Translations under genes and position numbers: made by a program
DNA from: Anaerolineae bacterium
GTDB lineage: Bacteria; Chloroflexota; Anaerolineae; 4572-78; J111
Assembly (NCBI GenBank): GCA_023382535.1
Contig: JAHDWA010000070.1
Coordinates: 1 to 45,591, forward strand
Length of the DNA: 45,591 nucleotides
Direction of reading: 5' to 3'
Notes under the pieces: model-generated
Databases searched by the model: none
Told to the model about the DNA's origin: nothing
Seen by the model: only the letters and a program-made list of their open reading frames with translations
Shown here: piece by piece, positions 33,754 through 42,462 of the stretch
How the letters are laid out: the number at the start of each line of letters is the position of its first letter
Numbering within the stretch: position 1 is the stretch's first letter

Positions 33754-36243
33754 TTAATTCTCACGGCTCGCCTGGGTGATCTGGCGCAATTCGTGAATGA
33801 ATTGGTTTAATCCCTGCGCATAGGTATCCACGTAATGTTGAGCCAGGCGGCTGGCCAGCTCTTTATACCCGCAGGCTGCCAATAGGACCACGTGAGGCCG
33901 GAAATCGCGCAGGCTGAGCCGCATGACGCCCTGGGCGTCGGTGATCACCCCCCAGACCAGGCTTTTTTTGTCGTTGTCGTCTTTGGCCGAAATAAAGCGG
34001 GTAAGGGTGCTGCTCGGAACCACTGCCCCGACGTTAGAGAATACCTCCCGGCCTTTGAGCAGATCGCTCAGGAGATCAAAACTCCCCGGCACCCTTTCCA
34101 AGATCTGCTGCAAGGGGGCAGGGAAGTGGGCCAGCAGTTTAATCGCCCCGGTGCTCAAACTTTCCCCGGCCAGGCCGAACTGTTTGGCCTGGCCCAAAAT
34201 TGCGCCAAAACCGGCCAGCATCGCCAGATATTCCCGCCGAAGCCGGTCAAACTCATCATAGGCCGGGCCGGAAGTGTCGTTAGCCTGCCGGCAGACATCC
34301 CAGGCGGCCAGCACCCGCCGGTGCAGCCCCAGGAAGTCCAACTGGGTTAAAGGCGCTTCAAACGTGATGGGGTAGAGCCGGTCTCGCGGCGCGCGCTGGC
34401 TGGCATCTATCGGGATAAAGATGGTTGGATTGACCGGGTCGGCGTTATGGAGGGCTTCTAGCGCCGCCAGCGCCGCCGGACGGGCAGCGGGCTGGCCCGC
34501 CAATTCTTCCAACTCGCGGATCAATTGGGGGTCCGGCTGGTAGGTGAAGGTATGGATGGCCCGGTAAAGAATCAGGAGATCGTTGATGGTCAACTTGAGC
34601 AAATCGTTGCGCCGCTTGAAGAGCCGGCGCAAATTAACCATTGCTTTCAATTCCAGAGCCTCTGTTTCGGCTCCGACCTCAACGTTCACCCGGGTGGCTT
34701 GCTCGAGCATGGTCAAATCAGCCGGTTGAAGATTAAAGCGCAGCATCTGCGGCGGCCGGAGTGTATCCGGCGCGGGGTTGGGAGGCATCTCGGCCAGGTG
34801 ATTGGCCCAAGAGAGGGCCTCCTGGGTGATGATTTCGCCCAGCGCTGCGCCCCAGGCGCCATCAAAAAAGATATGGGACTGGTCAAAAATCATCGTTTCG
34901 CCGGTATCAAACATGGTCAAGGCGTGGTCACCCCGGCCGCGTTCCGCCTGGCGTAGTTCGGCCAGGAGCAGGTGGCGGGGCTGGCGGTCGCAGTTGATCA
35001 GAATCGGCGCAAAGCGCAGCCGGTCCAGTTCCTGGACGAGATTTTGGTCCAACTTCCGGTTCAGGTCGGGCCAGGCTGACCGCTTGATTTGAGCCAAAGA
35101 CAGGGGCAGCCGGCCTTTGGGGTCAGGCTCGGTTTGGGCCAGGATTGAGGCGACCATCGCCCGGACGGCCTGGACATCGGCGGGGCGCTCTGAGCCGGGG
35201 AAGCAGGCCGGAATAAAGAAATAACAATTCTTATGGATCAGGCCAATGCAGGCTTTGGTCAAGGGAACAGGCGTGCGGGTCTCGCCGTAAGGGCCGGGAT
35301 CAAGGTAGGCCAGAATGGACATTTGCTGTTGATAAGCGGGCAGCTCTTCCGCTTCAGCCTGGCGCACGGCCTGCTGCCACTTATCGCGCAGCTCGGTTTC
35401 CAGGACGCCCAGCGCCTCGTCTAGAAATTGGTCGAAACGGTCACGGCGAAAAGCGGGATAGGCCTGGCGGGTGAAGCCGGCCGGGGTCCGCCCGTAGGGC
35501 CGCTGCTTTTCCCATTGACTGTAAAGCTGCGCATAGCGGGCGGCGTCAGGCTGATTTTGGGTGATTTCCGCGAGCAGACGGGTATAGACCCGCTCGCGCC
35601 ATTCGTTGGCCAACAGGGCGTCGTACTGGTGCAGGCAGTAGATGGCGGCCATGACCTGGGCAGTGACCCGGTCAACGGCGCTTAGTTGAAGCCCCTGCCG
35701 GCGCAGGAAGGTATCGAAGCCGTGCGTTTCATTGGCATGGCGAGCGGTATCTTCGCGCGCCGCAAATTCAACATAGAACTGCCAGGTTCCTTCGGGAAAG
35801 GCCTCGTCCGGGTCTTTACCGGCCAACTTAAGCAGCCCCTGATAAGCTCCGATCACCGCCGCCGGTCCGGCAAAAAAGGCGGTAAAGACGGCTGCATCCA
35901 GCGTCTGTTCGACCCCTTTGAAGAGCAGATTAAGATCGCGCCGGATCGTTTTGGGTGGCGGCCGGCGTTCCGGCAGGCGTGACAGGCCGCTCAGGATCAT
36001 TCCGAGCACATTGCCGGCCGGCGCCAGCCGGGCTACCTGCTCAACCACGGCATCCAGCACCGGCAAAGAGAGGCGGGATACCGCCGGGATGGATAATTGC
36101 GACAATTGGGCGACCGTTCTAAGGTCGTTGGCCGTTTTAAGGGAGGCTTGAGCAAGCTGGGCCACGATCTCAGGCAGCCTCGACTGGCCCCCGCTGGGAA
36201 CCGATTTGGACGGAATTTCCTTGTCAGACTGGTGCATTTCCAC
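33754..36243 (-). CDS. CoA-dependent acyltransferase-like protein (HxxxDG) with unknown N-terminal domain
   Basis: An 829-residue protein not recognised as a named family. Residues about 330-790 show marks of the CoA-dependent acyltransferase superfamily (carnitine acyltransferase, WES/DGAT, condensation domains): SHIFFDG with H457-x3-D461-G, LTINDLLILYRA (551-562) and FSNVGAVVPSSTLTRF (735-750). WPDLNRKL (391-398) recalls carnitine acyltransferases. The N-terminal third is helical, with E164, H169, E172 and H174 clustered, a possible metal site. Substrate unknown. The GTG at 36243 has AAGGAAGG seven bases upstream. It lies 20 bases after the STAND gene and one base before the kinase, so the three are surely cotranscribed. 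Loss of activity in favour of a scaffold role is possible. Confidence 0.6.
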   Translation of the reverse strand: MEMHQSDKEIPSKSVPSGGQSRLPEIVAQLAQASLKTANDLRTVAQLSQLSIPAVSRLSLPVLDAVVEQVARLAPAGNVLGMILSGLSRLPERRPPPKTIRRDLNLLFKGVEQTLDAAVFTAFFAGPAAVIGAYQGLLKLAGKDPDEAFPEGTWQFYVEFAAREDTARHANETHGFDTFLRRQGLQLSAVDRVTAQVMAAIYCLHQYDALLANEWRERVYTRLLAEITQNQPDAARYAQLYSQWEKQRPYGRTPAGFTRQAYPAFRRDRFDQFLDEALGVLETELRDKWQQAVRQAEAEELPAYQQQMSILAYLDPGPYGETRTPVPLTKACIGLIHKNCYFFIPACFPGSERPADVQAVRAMVASILAQTEPDPKGRLPLSLAQIKRSAWPDLNRKLDQNLVQELDRLRFAPILINCDRQPRHLLLAELRQAERGRGDHALTMFDTGETMIFDQSHIFFDGAWGAALGEIITQEALSWANHLAEMPPNPAPDTLRPPQMLRFNLQPADLTMLEQATRVNVEVGAETEALELKAMVNLRRLFKRRNDLLKLTINDLLILYRAIHTFTYQPDPQLIRELEELAGQPAARPAALAALEALHNADPVNPTIFIPIDASQRAPRDRLYPITFEAPLTQLDFLGLHRRVLAAWDVCRQANDTSGPAYDEFDRLRREYLAMLAGFGAILGQAKQFGLAGESLSTGAIKLLAHFPAPLQQILERVPGSFDLLSDLLKGREVFSNVGAVVPSSTLTRFISAKDDNDKKSLVWGVITDAQGVMRLSLRDFRPHVVLLAACGYKELASRLAQHYVDTYAQGLNQFIHELRQITQASREN

Positions 36244-36263
36244 GGGTTTTCCTTCCTTTTGGC

Positions 36264-39200
36264 TTATTCTATAACAGGCGGCGGAGTGGGCAGCGCCAGC
36301 GAGATAGGCTGAGACAGGTTATTGTCTTCGCGGCTCTCTTCGACGCGGCAGGCAGGTGGCATGAACTCGTCGCCGCTGCAACTGTCGGCCAGCCCGGTGA
36401 GCGAGACATTTTGCCCTTGCATATTGGCGGAGAAGGTCACTACACCGGCAAAGACAACCTCGTCGCCGGGAGGCAGCGGGGTGTTGGTAAAGGGATACCA
36501 GATGTTGTTCTGGCCCGGAACGGTAAAGGCAACCACAAAAGTTCCATTCGGACCGGTATAGTCGGTTGAGACTTTAAACAGGCCGGCCTCGGCATTGCCA
36601 TGATTTCTAACCGCCAGGCGAATGGGCACTTCAATCTCGCCGCTTCTCCGATTGATCTGGGCAGGCCCATTAAAATCCAGGGCGCTGACGACCAGGTCCG
36701 GTTGAGTGGCCGCGCCAATGCCGCGCAGGGGTAGATGTTGGGGGGTGTCAGGCGCGTTGTCGGTCAGGATCAGTTCGGCGGTGCGCTGGCCGGCCGCGCG
36801 GGGCGTGAAACGGACGCTGATCAGGCAGCTATCGCCGGGCTGCAGCACAAAATTGGCGCAGCCTTCCTCGAACGTAAAATCATCCAGGTGAGTTCCGCCC
36901 AGGTTAACGCTGTTAATCGTCAGATCGCCCTGGCCCACATTGGTCATATGCACCGTTTGGGCTTCGCTGGTGCTGCCGATAGGCTGTTCGCCCCATGCTA
37001 ACTCCACAGGATTGAGATTGGCAGCCGGGTCGCCGAGGCCAAAACCGGTGAGAAAGACACCGCCCGGGCTGTCGAGGCTGTTGGTCAGGATGGTCAGGCT
37101 GGCCCGGCGCTCGCCGGTAGCAGTGGGTCTAAAGCGCAGATTAATGATACAACTGCTGTTAGCCGGAAGGCCGGATCGAGCCAGGCAGTTACTGGACTCA
37201 AGCAGATAATCATTAGCCGCGTTTCCTTCAAGAAAGATATTGGAGACGGTCAGGAGTCCTCCTCCTGTGTTGATCAGGCGAACTGTTTCCGTTCGACTCG
37301 CTTCGGCCACCCGTATGGAGCCAAAATTCAAATCCATGGGGTCCAACAGGGCCACCGGTCTGGGTGTGGCGGTCGGGGTAGATGACGGCGTCGAAGTAGC
37401 GGTAGGGGTAAAGGTGGGAATAGGGGTAGGGGAGACAGTGAAGGTAAAGGTGGGAATAGGGGTAGGGGAGGCAGTAGCGGTCGGAGTGGGTGAGGGCAGC
37501 GGCGTGGGTGTGTCGGTGGGCAGCGGCAGGGTGGGGGTGAAAGTGGCCGGGGGGACGTTAGGGGCAGCCGGGATTGGGGTGAAGGTGGCAGTGGGGACGA
37601 AGCTAACCTCAGAGACACGGGTCAGCGTCGGTGGGCCGTTCTGAACCGCGGCCGGACGGGGGGATGAGGCTAACAAGGTCGAGCCTAGCCACCCTCCCAC
37701 GGCTAACAGTAATAACAAAGAGAAGCCAATCAGGCCAAACAAGGGCCAGGGTGTGCCTGGCGTTCCGTTGGGGGCCGGCGGTGTGGACGGAGATTGCGGC
37801 GGCGGGGGTCCCAACAGCAGATTTAAGTTATGGCGGGTGATGTCAGCGCCGGCGTAGTCGCCCAACGTTTCCCGCAGGCGGAGCGCCCGGCTCAGGGCGG
37901 TTCGAGCGGCCATCTTGTCGTCCAGGCAAAGGGCGCGCGTACCGAGTTGGTGCCAGGCCCAGGCTTTGGCCGCCCGGTCGCCGAGCGCCTCGGCGGCCTG
38001 TAAGCCGCTTTGCAGGATTTCGGCCCAGGTGGCCCAACGCCCGCTCAAGCTGAAAGCGCCTTCGATGACCCGCACCAGGCGAAGCGTTTCCGGCCAGCGT
38101 TGCGTCTCGACCGCCCAGGCGAGAAGCTGGCGTATGGCCCCGGCTTCTTCCAGCAAACGGTCAGGGGTTGATTGAGCCTGTTCGGCCCACCGGGTGAAAT
38201 AACCAAGCGCTCGCTCGGCTAAGGGGGTTAAATCCCAGGCAGAGGGCCACTGCTGGGCCAGGTCGCCGCTGAGGCTGTAGCGCGGGCTGTGTGCCTGGAT
38301 CAGGTTGCGCTGCAAGAGAGTCTCGATGACCGGGGTTATCTCGGGCAGGCCGGTCAGGGCGACTACGTGTTCGTGGCCGAGCGGCGCGCCGCCAAAAAGA
38401 GCCAGCATGCCCAGCACCCGCCGTTCCGGGGGAGAAAGCTGGTTCAGAAGCTGCCGGGTCAGCGCTTCGGCGGGGAGGGCCTGCTGCAAGCGCTGCCGCA
38501 GCTCGACCAGCGAAGGGCCGTGCTCCTGGGCCAGGGCGGCCACCTGGAGCAGCCGGAGCGGGTGACCGGCCAGGATTTGGCACAGTTCCTTTGCTGCAGG
38601 CAGCTCCTCCTGGCTCAACGGGCGGGCGATTTCTCGTTCCAGGAGCGCCAGGGCATCGTCGAGGGGCAGGCCGCCTAAAGCTAAAACCTGGCCTTCGCCC
38701 CATAAGCGCCGCTCGGCAGAGGTAAAAACAAAGGCGCAGTCAGGAGCAGCATCCAGCACTGCCTCCACTTCCGGGCGAGCCAGGTCTACATCATCCAGCA
38801 GGATTAGGGCTTGTTTGCCCTGCAAGCCGTGCCGGATTTGAGCCTCGGTTGCTTTGGCCGGGATATTGCTTTCATAGAAAGCTTCAAAAAGGAATTGCAG
38901 CAGGTCGGCCAGCGGCTGCTGCTGAACGGAGAGGTAAACGATGCCATCGGTGCAGGAGGATAAGGGGAGATTGTAAGCCAGGTGGCGCAGCAGGCTCGTT
39001 TTGCCCAAACCCGGCGGGCCGTAAAACTCTACGGGCTGCGCCGTATGAACGGCTGCTGTGGCTGCTCCCGTTTCTCTCTGCCGGTCCAACAGGCCGCTAA
39101 AGCGGCGTGGGCGCAGCAGCACCGGGACCAGGCGAGGCTGCCAATGGACCTGCTCCTCCGGCATCGCCACATTGACCACCCCGCCGTGAATCGAGCCAAT

Positions 39201-39293
39201 TTGTACAACATACTGGCCGATAGCTATCTGGCCGCTATTTTCTTGAATGACAGCCGCTGTGGTTGTGGAAAGATCGAGCTGAGTTGAGGCCAT
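36264..39293 (-). CDS. membrane-spanning STAND NTPase with extracytoplasmic ASH-like domains
   Basis: A 1009-residue protein. Residues 17-43 carry the E-N-S-G-Q-I-A-I-G and Y-V-V-Q-I-G-S-I motif. The NB-ARC-like STAND NTPase covers about 64-350: Walker A GPPGLGKTS (92-100), Walker B LILLDDVD (163-170), and a G-H-P-L motif (243-246) where NB-ARC has GLPL. Helical, TPR-like repeats run to about 490. One transmembrane helix (about 517-541) is followed by a Pro/Thr linker (560-645), two ASH-like (choice-of-anchor D) domains (about 648-860) and a CARDB-like domain (860-990). The NTPase is thus cytoplasmic with a probable outside sensor. STAND proteins oligomerise on ligand binding. It is the first gene of the operon, with its own promoter. 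Confidence 0.85.
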   Translation of the reverse strand: MASTQLDLSTTTAAVIQENSGQIAIGQYVVQIGSIHGGVVNVAMPEEQVHWQPRLVPVLLRPRRFSGLLDRQRETGAATAAVHTAQPVEFYGPPGLGKTSLLRHLAYNLPLSSCTDGIVYLSVQQQPLADLLQFLFEAFYESNIPAKATEAQIRHGLQGKQALILLDDVDLARPEVEAVLDAAPDCAFVFTSAERRLWGEGQVLALGGLPLDDALALLEREIARPLSQEELPAAKELCQILAGHPLRLLQVAALAQEHGPSLVELRQRLQQALPAEALTRQLLNQLSPPERRVLGMLALFGGAPLGHEHVVALTGLPEITPVIETLLQRNLIQAHSPRYSLSGDLAQQWPSAWDLTPLAERALGYFTRWAEQAQSTPDRLLEEAGAIRQLLAWAVETQRWPETLRLVRVIEGAFSLSGRWATWAEILQSGLQAAEALGDRAAKAWAWHQLGTRALCLDDKMAARTALSRALRLRETLGDYAGADITRHNLNLLLGPPPPQSPSTPPAPNGTPGTPWPLFGLIGFSLLLLLAVGGWLGSTLLASSPRPAAVQNGPPTLTRVSEVSFVPTATFTPIPAAPNVPPATFTPTLPLPTDTPTPLPSPTPTATASPTPIPTFTFTVSPTPIPTFTPTATSTPSSTPTATPRPVALLDPMDLNFGSIRVAEASRTETVRLINTGGGLLTVSNIFLEGNAANDYLLESSNCLARSGLPANSSCIINLRFRPTATGERRASLTILTNSLDSPGGVFLTGFGLGDPAANLNPVELAWGEQPIGSTSEAQTVHMTNVGQGDLTINSVNLGGTHLDDFTFEEGCANFVLQPGDSCLISVRFTPRAAGQRTAELILTDNAPDTPQHLPLRGIGAATQPDLVVSALDFNGPAQINRRSGEIEVPIRLAVRNHGNAEAGLFKVSTDYTGPNGTFVVAFTVPGQNNIWYPFTNTPLPPGDEVVFAGVVTFSANMQGQNVSLTGLADSCSGDEFMPPACRVEESREDNNLSQPISLALPTPPPVIE
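37408..37470. repeat. tandem repeat coding for the Pro-Thr linker of the STAND protein
   Basis: A 27-base word occurs identically at 37408-37434 and 37444-37470, a 36-base period, coding for the SPTPIPTFT units of the linker. It looks like a recent in-frame duplication and could vary in copy number. Confidence 0.8.
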
Positions 39294-39357
39294 GTCATCT
39301 TCCCCCTGTTCCTAGAGACAGACATGATCTCTAATATTGTTAAATGTCTATAAAGCT

Positions 39358-39386
39358 ATCATAACAGGATTATCTTAAGAAGACAA
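39358..39386 (-). promoter_or_regulatory. promoter of the STAND-acyltransferase-kinase operon
   Basis: On the minus strand TTGTCT (39386-39381) and TATGAT (39363-39358) are 17 bases apart. The leader would be about 58 bases, ending with GGGGGAAG before the ATG at 39293. Confidence 0.6.
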
Positions 39387-39412
39387 TGGGAAAATAAGGG
39401 GAGGGTAAAAGA

Positions 39413-39489
39413 TGACAGGCACTTATCGGGCTAAAAATTGGGCGAATTCGAACAAATAGTTCCGTATTAGTGTTGAAAAGTGCCTGTCA
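39413..39489. repeat. 77-bp element with 12-bp terminal inverted repeats (REP/MITE-like)
   Basis: TGACAGGCACTT (39413-39424) and AAGTGCCTGTCA (39478-39489) are perfect inverted repeats around 53 bases. It lies between the universal stress gene and the STAND operon promoter. The ends resemble REP-type sequences mobilised by RAYT transposases, but none is in the window. Confidence 0.6.
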
Positions 39490-39499
39490 CTTGATTTAT

Positions 39500-39919
39500 T
39501 TAGCGGCACAACGTTACGGGGCATTTGGCGTGGCGAATGACCTTATGGCTGACGCTGCCCAGCAGCAAACCCTGGAGCGTGCTGAGGCCCCGCGTGCCCA
39601 TAACAATCAAATCGGCCTGCTGGGTTTCGGCGACCGCCAAGATAGCCTCGGCTTCCGGCCCTTCTAGCAGTTCCTCATAGACGACGACACCGGTGTCACC
39701 CAGTTTCTGGCGGGCCTGCTGCAAAATCTCCTGGCCGGCGCTCTCCCGCCGGGCGACCAGCTTTTCGTACTCATCGTAGCCCAGCAAATCGGATGTTTGG
39801 GGAAAAGCGTGAACCAGATACAGGTCGGCCCCAAAACATTCGGCCAGCCCCTTGGCATATTGCAGGGCGCGATGACTGTGCTCAGAGCCATCTATGGCCG
39901 CGATGATGCGTTTGAACAT
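39500..39919 (-). CDS. universal stress protein
   Basis: A 139-residue UspA-fold protein. It opens IIAAIDGSEHSHRALQYA, and its C-terminal part has the ATP-binding signature G-T-R-G-x8-G-S-x-S-H (GTRGLSTLQG, then LLLGSVSH). Length is typical of a single-domain Usp. TTGGGAGGG sits just before the ATG. It follows hemL by 66 bases on the same strand, with a weak hairpin between them. The stress signal and target are unknown. Confidence 0.92.
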   Translation of the reverse strand: MFKRIIAAIDGSEHSHRALQYAKGLAECFGADLYLVHAFPQTSDLLGYDEYEKLVARRESAGQEILQQARQKLGDTGVVVYEELLEGPEAEAILAVAETQQADLIVMGTRGLSTLQGLLLGSVSHKVIRHAKCPVTLCR

Positions 39920-39943
39920 AATTCCCTCCCAAAAAATAGTGGA

Positions 39944-39962
39944 CAGGAATAGTAAATTCCTG
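39944..39962 (-). terminator. weak hairpin between hemL and the Usp gene
   Basis: CAGGAAT (39944-39950) pairs with ATTCCTG (39956-39962) across five bases. On the minus strand a T-run appears only after a further seven bases, so termination would be partial. Confidence 0.35.
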
Positions 39963-39985
39963 CAACCTTGCTACCCTGCAACCTG

Positions 39986-41278
39986 TTACTCGTCCGCAAT
40001 TTCTTGAAAAGTCGCCTCGGCAGCCCGGATGGTAGCCGTTATAATCCCTTCGGAATGAGCTGTCGAGAAGAAGCCCGACTCAAACTGCGATGGGGCCAGG
40101 TAGACGCCATGACGGAGCATAGCCTGGAAGAAACGGGCATATTTTTGGGTATCGCTTTTGGCGGCCGTATCCCAATTGATAACCGGCTGGTCGGTGAAGA
40201 AGGTGCAGAACATGGTCCCCACCTGGGTCTGGTAGAGAGGCACGCCGGCGGCTTCGGCGGCTGCGCCGATGCCCTGGCACAATTCGGTGGTCCCGGCGAC
40301 CAGCCGGTCGAATACGCCCGGCTCGCGGATGGCCTTGAGCGTTTCAATCCCGGCAGTCATCGCTAAAGGATTGCCGCTGAGGGTGCCGGCCTGGTACATC
40401 GGCCCGGCCGGGGCAACCGTCTGCATTATCTCGCGCCGACCGGCGTACGCGCCGACGGGCAGCCCGCCGCCGATGACCTTGCCCAGAGCGGTTAGATCGG
40501 GCGTCACGCCGTAATAGGCTTGCGCGCCGCCCAGGGCCACCCGAAAGCCGGTCATCACTTCATCGAAAATGAGCATGGCGTTATGCTGGGTGCAAAGACG
40601 GCGCAATCCGGCCAGGTAGCCCTCGACCGGCGGGACGCAGCCGATGTTCCCGGCGACCGGCTCTAAGATGATCCCGGCGATGTCACCGCCATACTGGTTA
40701 AACAGGGCTTCGACGGCGGCCAGATCGTTAAAGGGCGCGGTCAGGGTATCGCGGGTCGCGCCGGCTGGCACGCCGGGGCTGTCGGGCAGGCCCAAGGTGG
40801 CAACGCCGGAGCCGGCCTGAACCAGCAAAAAGTCGGCGTGACCATGATAGTTGCCCTGGAGCTTGACGATTTTGTCGCGCCCGGTAAAGGCGCGGGCCAA
40901 ACGCAGCACGCTCATGGTCGCTTCGGTGCCGGAGTTGACAAAGCGGACCTGCTCGGCGGAGGGGACAAGCTCGCAGACCAGTTCGGCCAGTTCGGTTTCG
41001 AGGGCAGTAGGCGCGCCGTAGCTGGTGCCTCGCTCCACCGCTCGCTGCAAGGCTTTGACCACGGCCGGGTGGGCGTGGCCCAAAATCAGTGGCCCCCAAC
41101 TGAGAACGTAATCAATATAGCGGTTGCCGTCGGCGTCCCACAGGTAAGGTCCTTCGGCCCGGTCAATAAACAGCGGCTGCCCGCCGACCGCCCGGAAGGC
41201 CCGTACCGGTGAGTTGACTCCGCCGGGGATAACTTTCTGCGCGGCGGCGAAGAGTTTTTCAGAATTGGTGAAATTCAT
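39986..41278 (-). CDS. hemL: glutamate-1-semialdehyde 2,1-aminomutase
   Basis: A 430-residue PLP enzyme that converts glutamate-1-semialdehyde to 5-aminolevulinate in the C5 tetrapyrrole pathway. Seen: the [12 protein letters not shown] opening, the [11 protein letters not shown] phosphate-binding loop (114-124), the [10 protein letters not shown] segment (238-246) and the PLP lysine K267 in [15 protein letters not shown]. Length is normal. CAGGAGCG precedes the ATG. It lies 17 bases after hemB, so the two form an operon giving two successive steps towards porphobilinogen. Confidence 0.97.
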   Translation of the reverse strand: MNFTNSEKLFAAAQKVIPGGVNSPVRAFRAVGGQPLFIDRAEGPYLWDADGNRYIDYVLSWGPLILGHAHPAVVKALQRAVERGTSYGAPTALETELAELVCELVPSAEQVRFVNSGTEATMSVLRLARAFTGRDKIVKLQGNYHGHADFLLVQAGSGVATLGLPDSPGVPAGATRDTLTAPFNDLAAVEALFNQYGGDIAGIILEPVAGNIGCVPPVEGYLAGLRRLCTQHNAMLIFDEVMTGFRVALGGAQAYYGVTPDLTALGKVIGGGLPVGAYAGRREIMQTVAPAGPMYQAGTLSGNPLAMTAGIETLKAIREPGVFDRLVAGTTELCQGIGAAAEAAGVPLYQTQVGTMFCTFFTDQPVINWDTAAKSDTQKYARFFQAMLRHGVYLAPSQFESGFFSTAHSEGIITATIRAAEATFQEIADE

Positions 41279-41295
41279 GTTCGCTCCTGTGGACC

Positions 41296-42294
41296 CTAAC
41301 CCAGCCAGCGGGCCGCATCTTTGGCCCAGTAGGTCAAAATCATATCAGCCCCGGCCCGTTTGATGGCAATCAGGCTTTCCAGGGCGACTCGCTTTTCGTC
41401 CAGCCAGCCCAGCCGGGCGGCGGCTTTGAGCATGCTGTACTCGCCGCTAACGTTATAGGCGGCCAGGGGTAGATCGGGGAAGGTGTCGCGGGCCTGGCGG
41501 ATAATGTCAAGGTAGGGCAAAGCGGGTTTGACCATGATCATGTCGGCCCCCTCGGCGATGTCCAGGGCAATTTCACGCATCGCCTCGCGGCCGTTGGCCG
41601 GGTCCATCTGGTAGGTCGAGCGGTCGCCGAACTGCGGCGGGCTGTCGGCAGCCTCGCGGAAGGGGCCGTAAAAGCCGCTGGCAAACTTGGCGGAGTAACC
41701 CATGATCGGCGTGTTGGGGAACCCAGCTTCGTCCAGCGCCCGGCGGATGGCCCCCACCTGGCCGTCCATCATGGCGCTCGGCCCGACCACGTGCGCGCCC
41801 GCCCGGGCATGCGATACAGCCACCTGGCCCAGAATCTCCAGGGTAGGGTCGTTCAAAATCTGCCCATCTTCGACAACGCCGCAGTGGCCGTGGTCGGTGT
41901 ACTCGCACATGCAGACGTCGGTCATAATGACCAGTTCCGGGTCAGCCTGGCGCAGGGTACGGATCGCCTGCTGGACGATACCGTCATCGGCGAAATTTTC
42001 CCGGCCCAACGGGTCTTTCTCTGCCGGCAGGCCAAAGAGCATCACCGCCGGGATGCCGAGCTGGCGCAGGACTTCGGCTTCGGCGGGGAGCTGATCCGGC
42101 GACTGCTGGTAGACGCCCGGCATCGAAGAGACTTCGTTGGGCACGCCCTGGCCGTGGACAATGAACATGGGATAGATGAAATCCGCCGGGGTGAGCGTGG
42201 TCTGGCGCACCAGGCGGCGCAGCCCGGCGCTTTGCCGCAGCCGGCGGGGCCGGGCCGCGGGGAAGGTAGGAGAGGGTTTGGATAAGTTTTGCAT
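41296..42294 (-). CDS. hemB: porphobilinogen synthase (5-aminolevulinate dehydratase)
   Basis: A 332-residue enzyme that joins two 5-aminolevulinate molecules to porphobilinogen. The zinc site is the Cys type: C128, C130 and C138 in [14 protein letters not shown]. The Schiff-base lysines are K203 ([13 protein letters not shown]) and K256 ([10 protein letters not shown]). The start has CGGAGG upstream and a well-spaced promoter at 42325-42353. Other haem genes (hemA, hemC) are not in the window. A strongly folded element lies upstream of the promoter. Confidence 0.97.
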   Translation of the reverse strand: MQNLSKPSPTFPAARPRRLRQSAGLRRLVRQTTLTPADFIYPMFIVHGQGVPNEVSSMPGVYQQSPDQLPAEAEVLRQLGIPAVMLFGLPAEKDPLGRENFADDGIVQQAIRTLRQADPELVIMTDVCMCEYTDHGHCGVVEDGQILNDPTLEILGQVAVSHARAGAHVVGPSAMMDGQVGAIRRALDEAGFPNTPIMGYSAKFASGFYGPFREAADSPPQFGDRSTYQMDPANGREAMREIALDIAEGADMIMVKPALPYLDIIRQARDTFPDLPLAAYNVSGEYSMLKAAARLGWLDEKRVALESLIAIKRAGADMILTYWAKDAARWLG

Positions 42295-42324
42295 CGGTTT
42301 TTGCCTCCGAGGTTTGTTAACCTC

Positions 42325-42353
42325 ATGGTAGCCTTAATCTTTGAACGAGTCAA
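42325..42353 (-). promoter_or_regulatory. promoter of the hemB-hemL operon
   Basis: On the minus strand TTGACT (42353-42348), 17 bases, TACCAT (42330-42325). Transcription would start near 42318, so the folded element at 42463-42645 is outside the leader unless another promoter exists. Confidence 0.6.
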
Positions 42354-42462
42354 TTGAATAGGGTTGCGCAATTCAGGTAGTTTAGCCCCTCGTGGGCGGG
42401 CAGAGCCGAAAGCCCCCTGGTGGGAAAGCCCTAGACTATGGGCGGAGACCCTATTATATTGA

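Noticed and set aside
33753..33764. GTG at 33764 as the start of the double kinase.
   Set aside because: It would overlap the upstream gene by 11 bases and lacks a ribosome binding site; ATG at 33752 follows the stop directly and has GTGAG at fair spacing.
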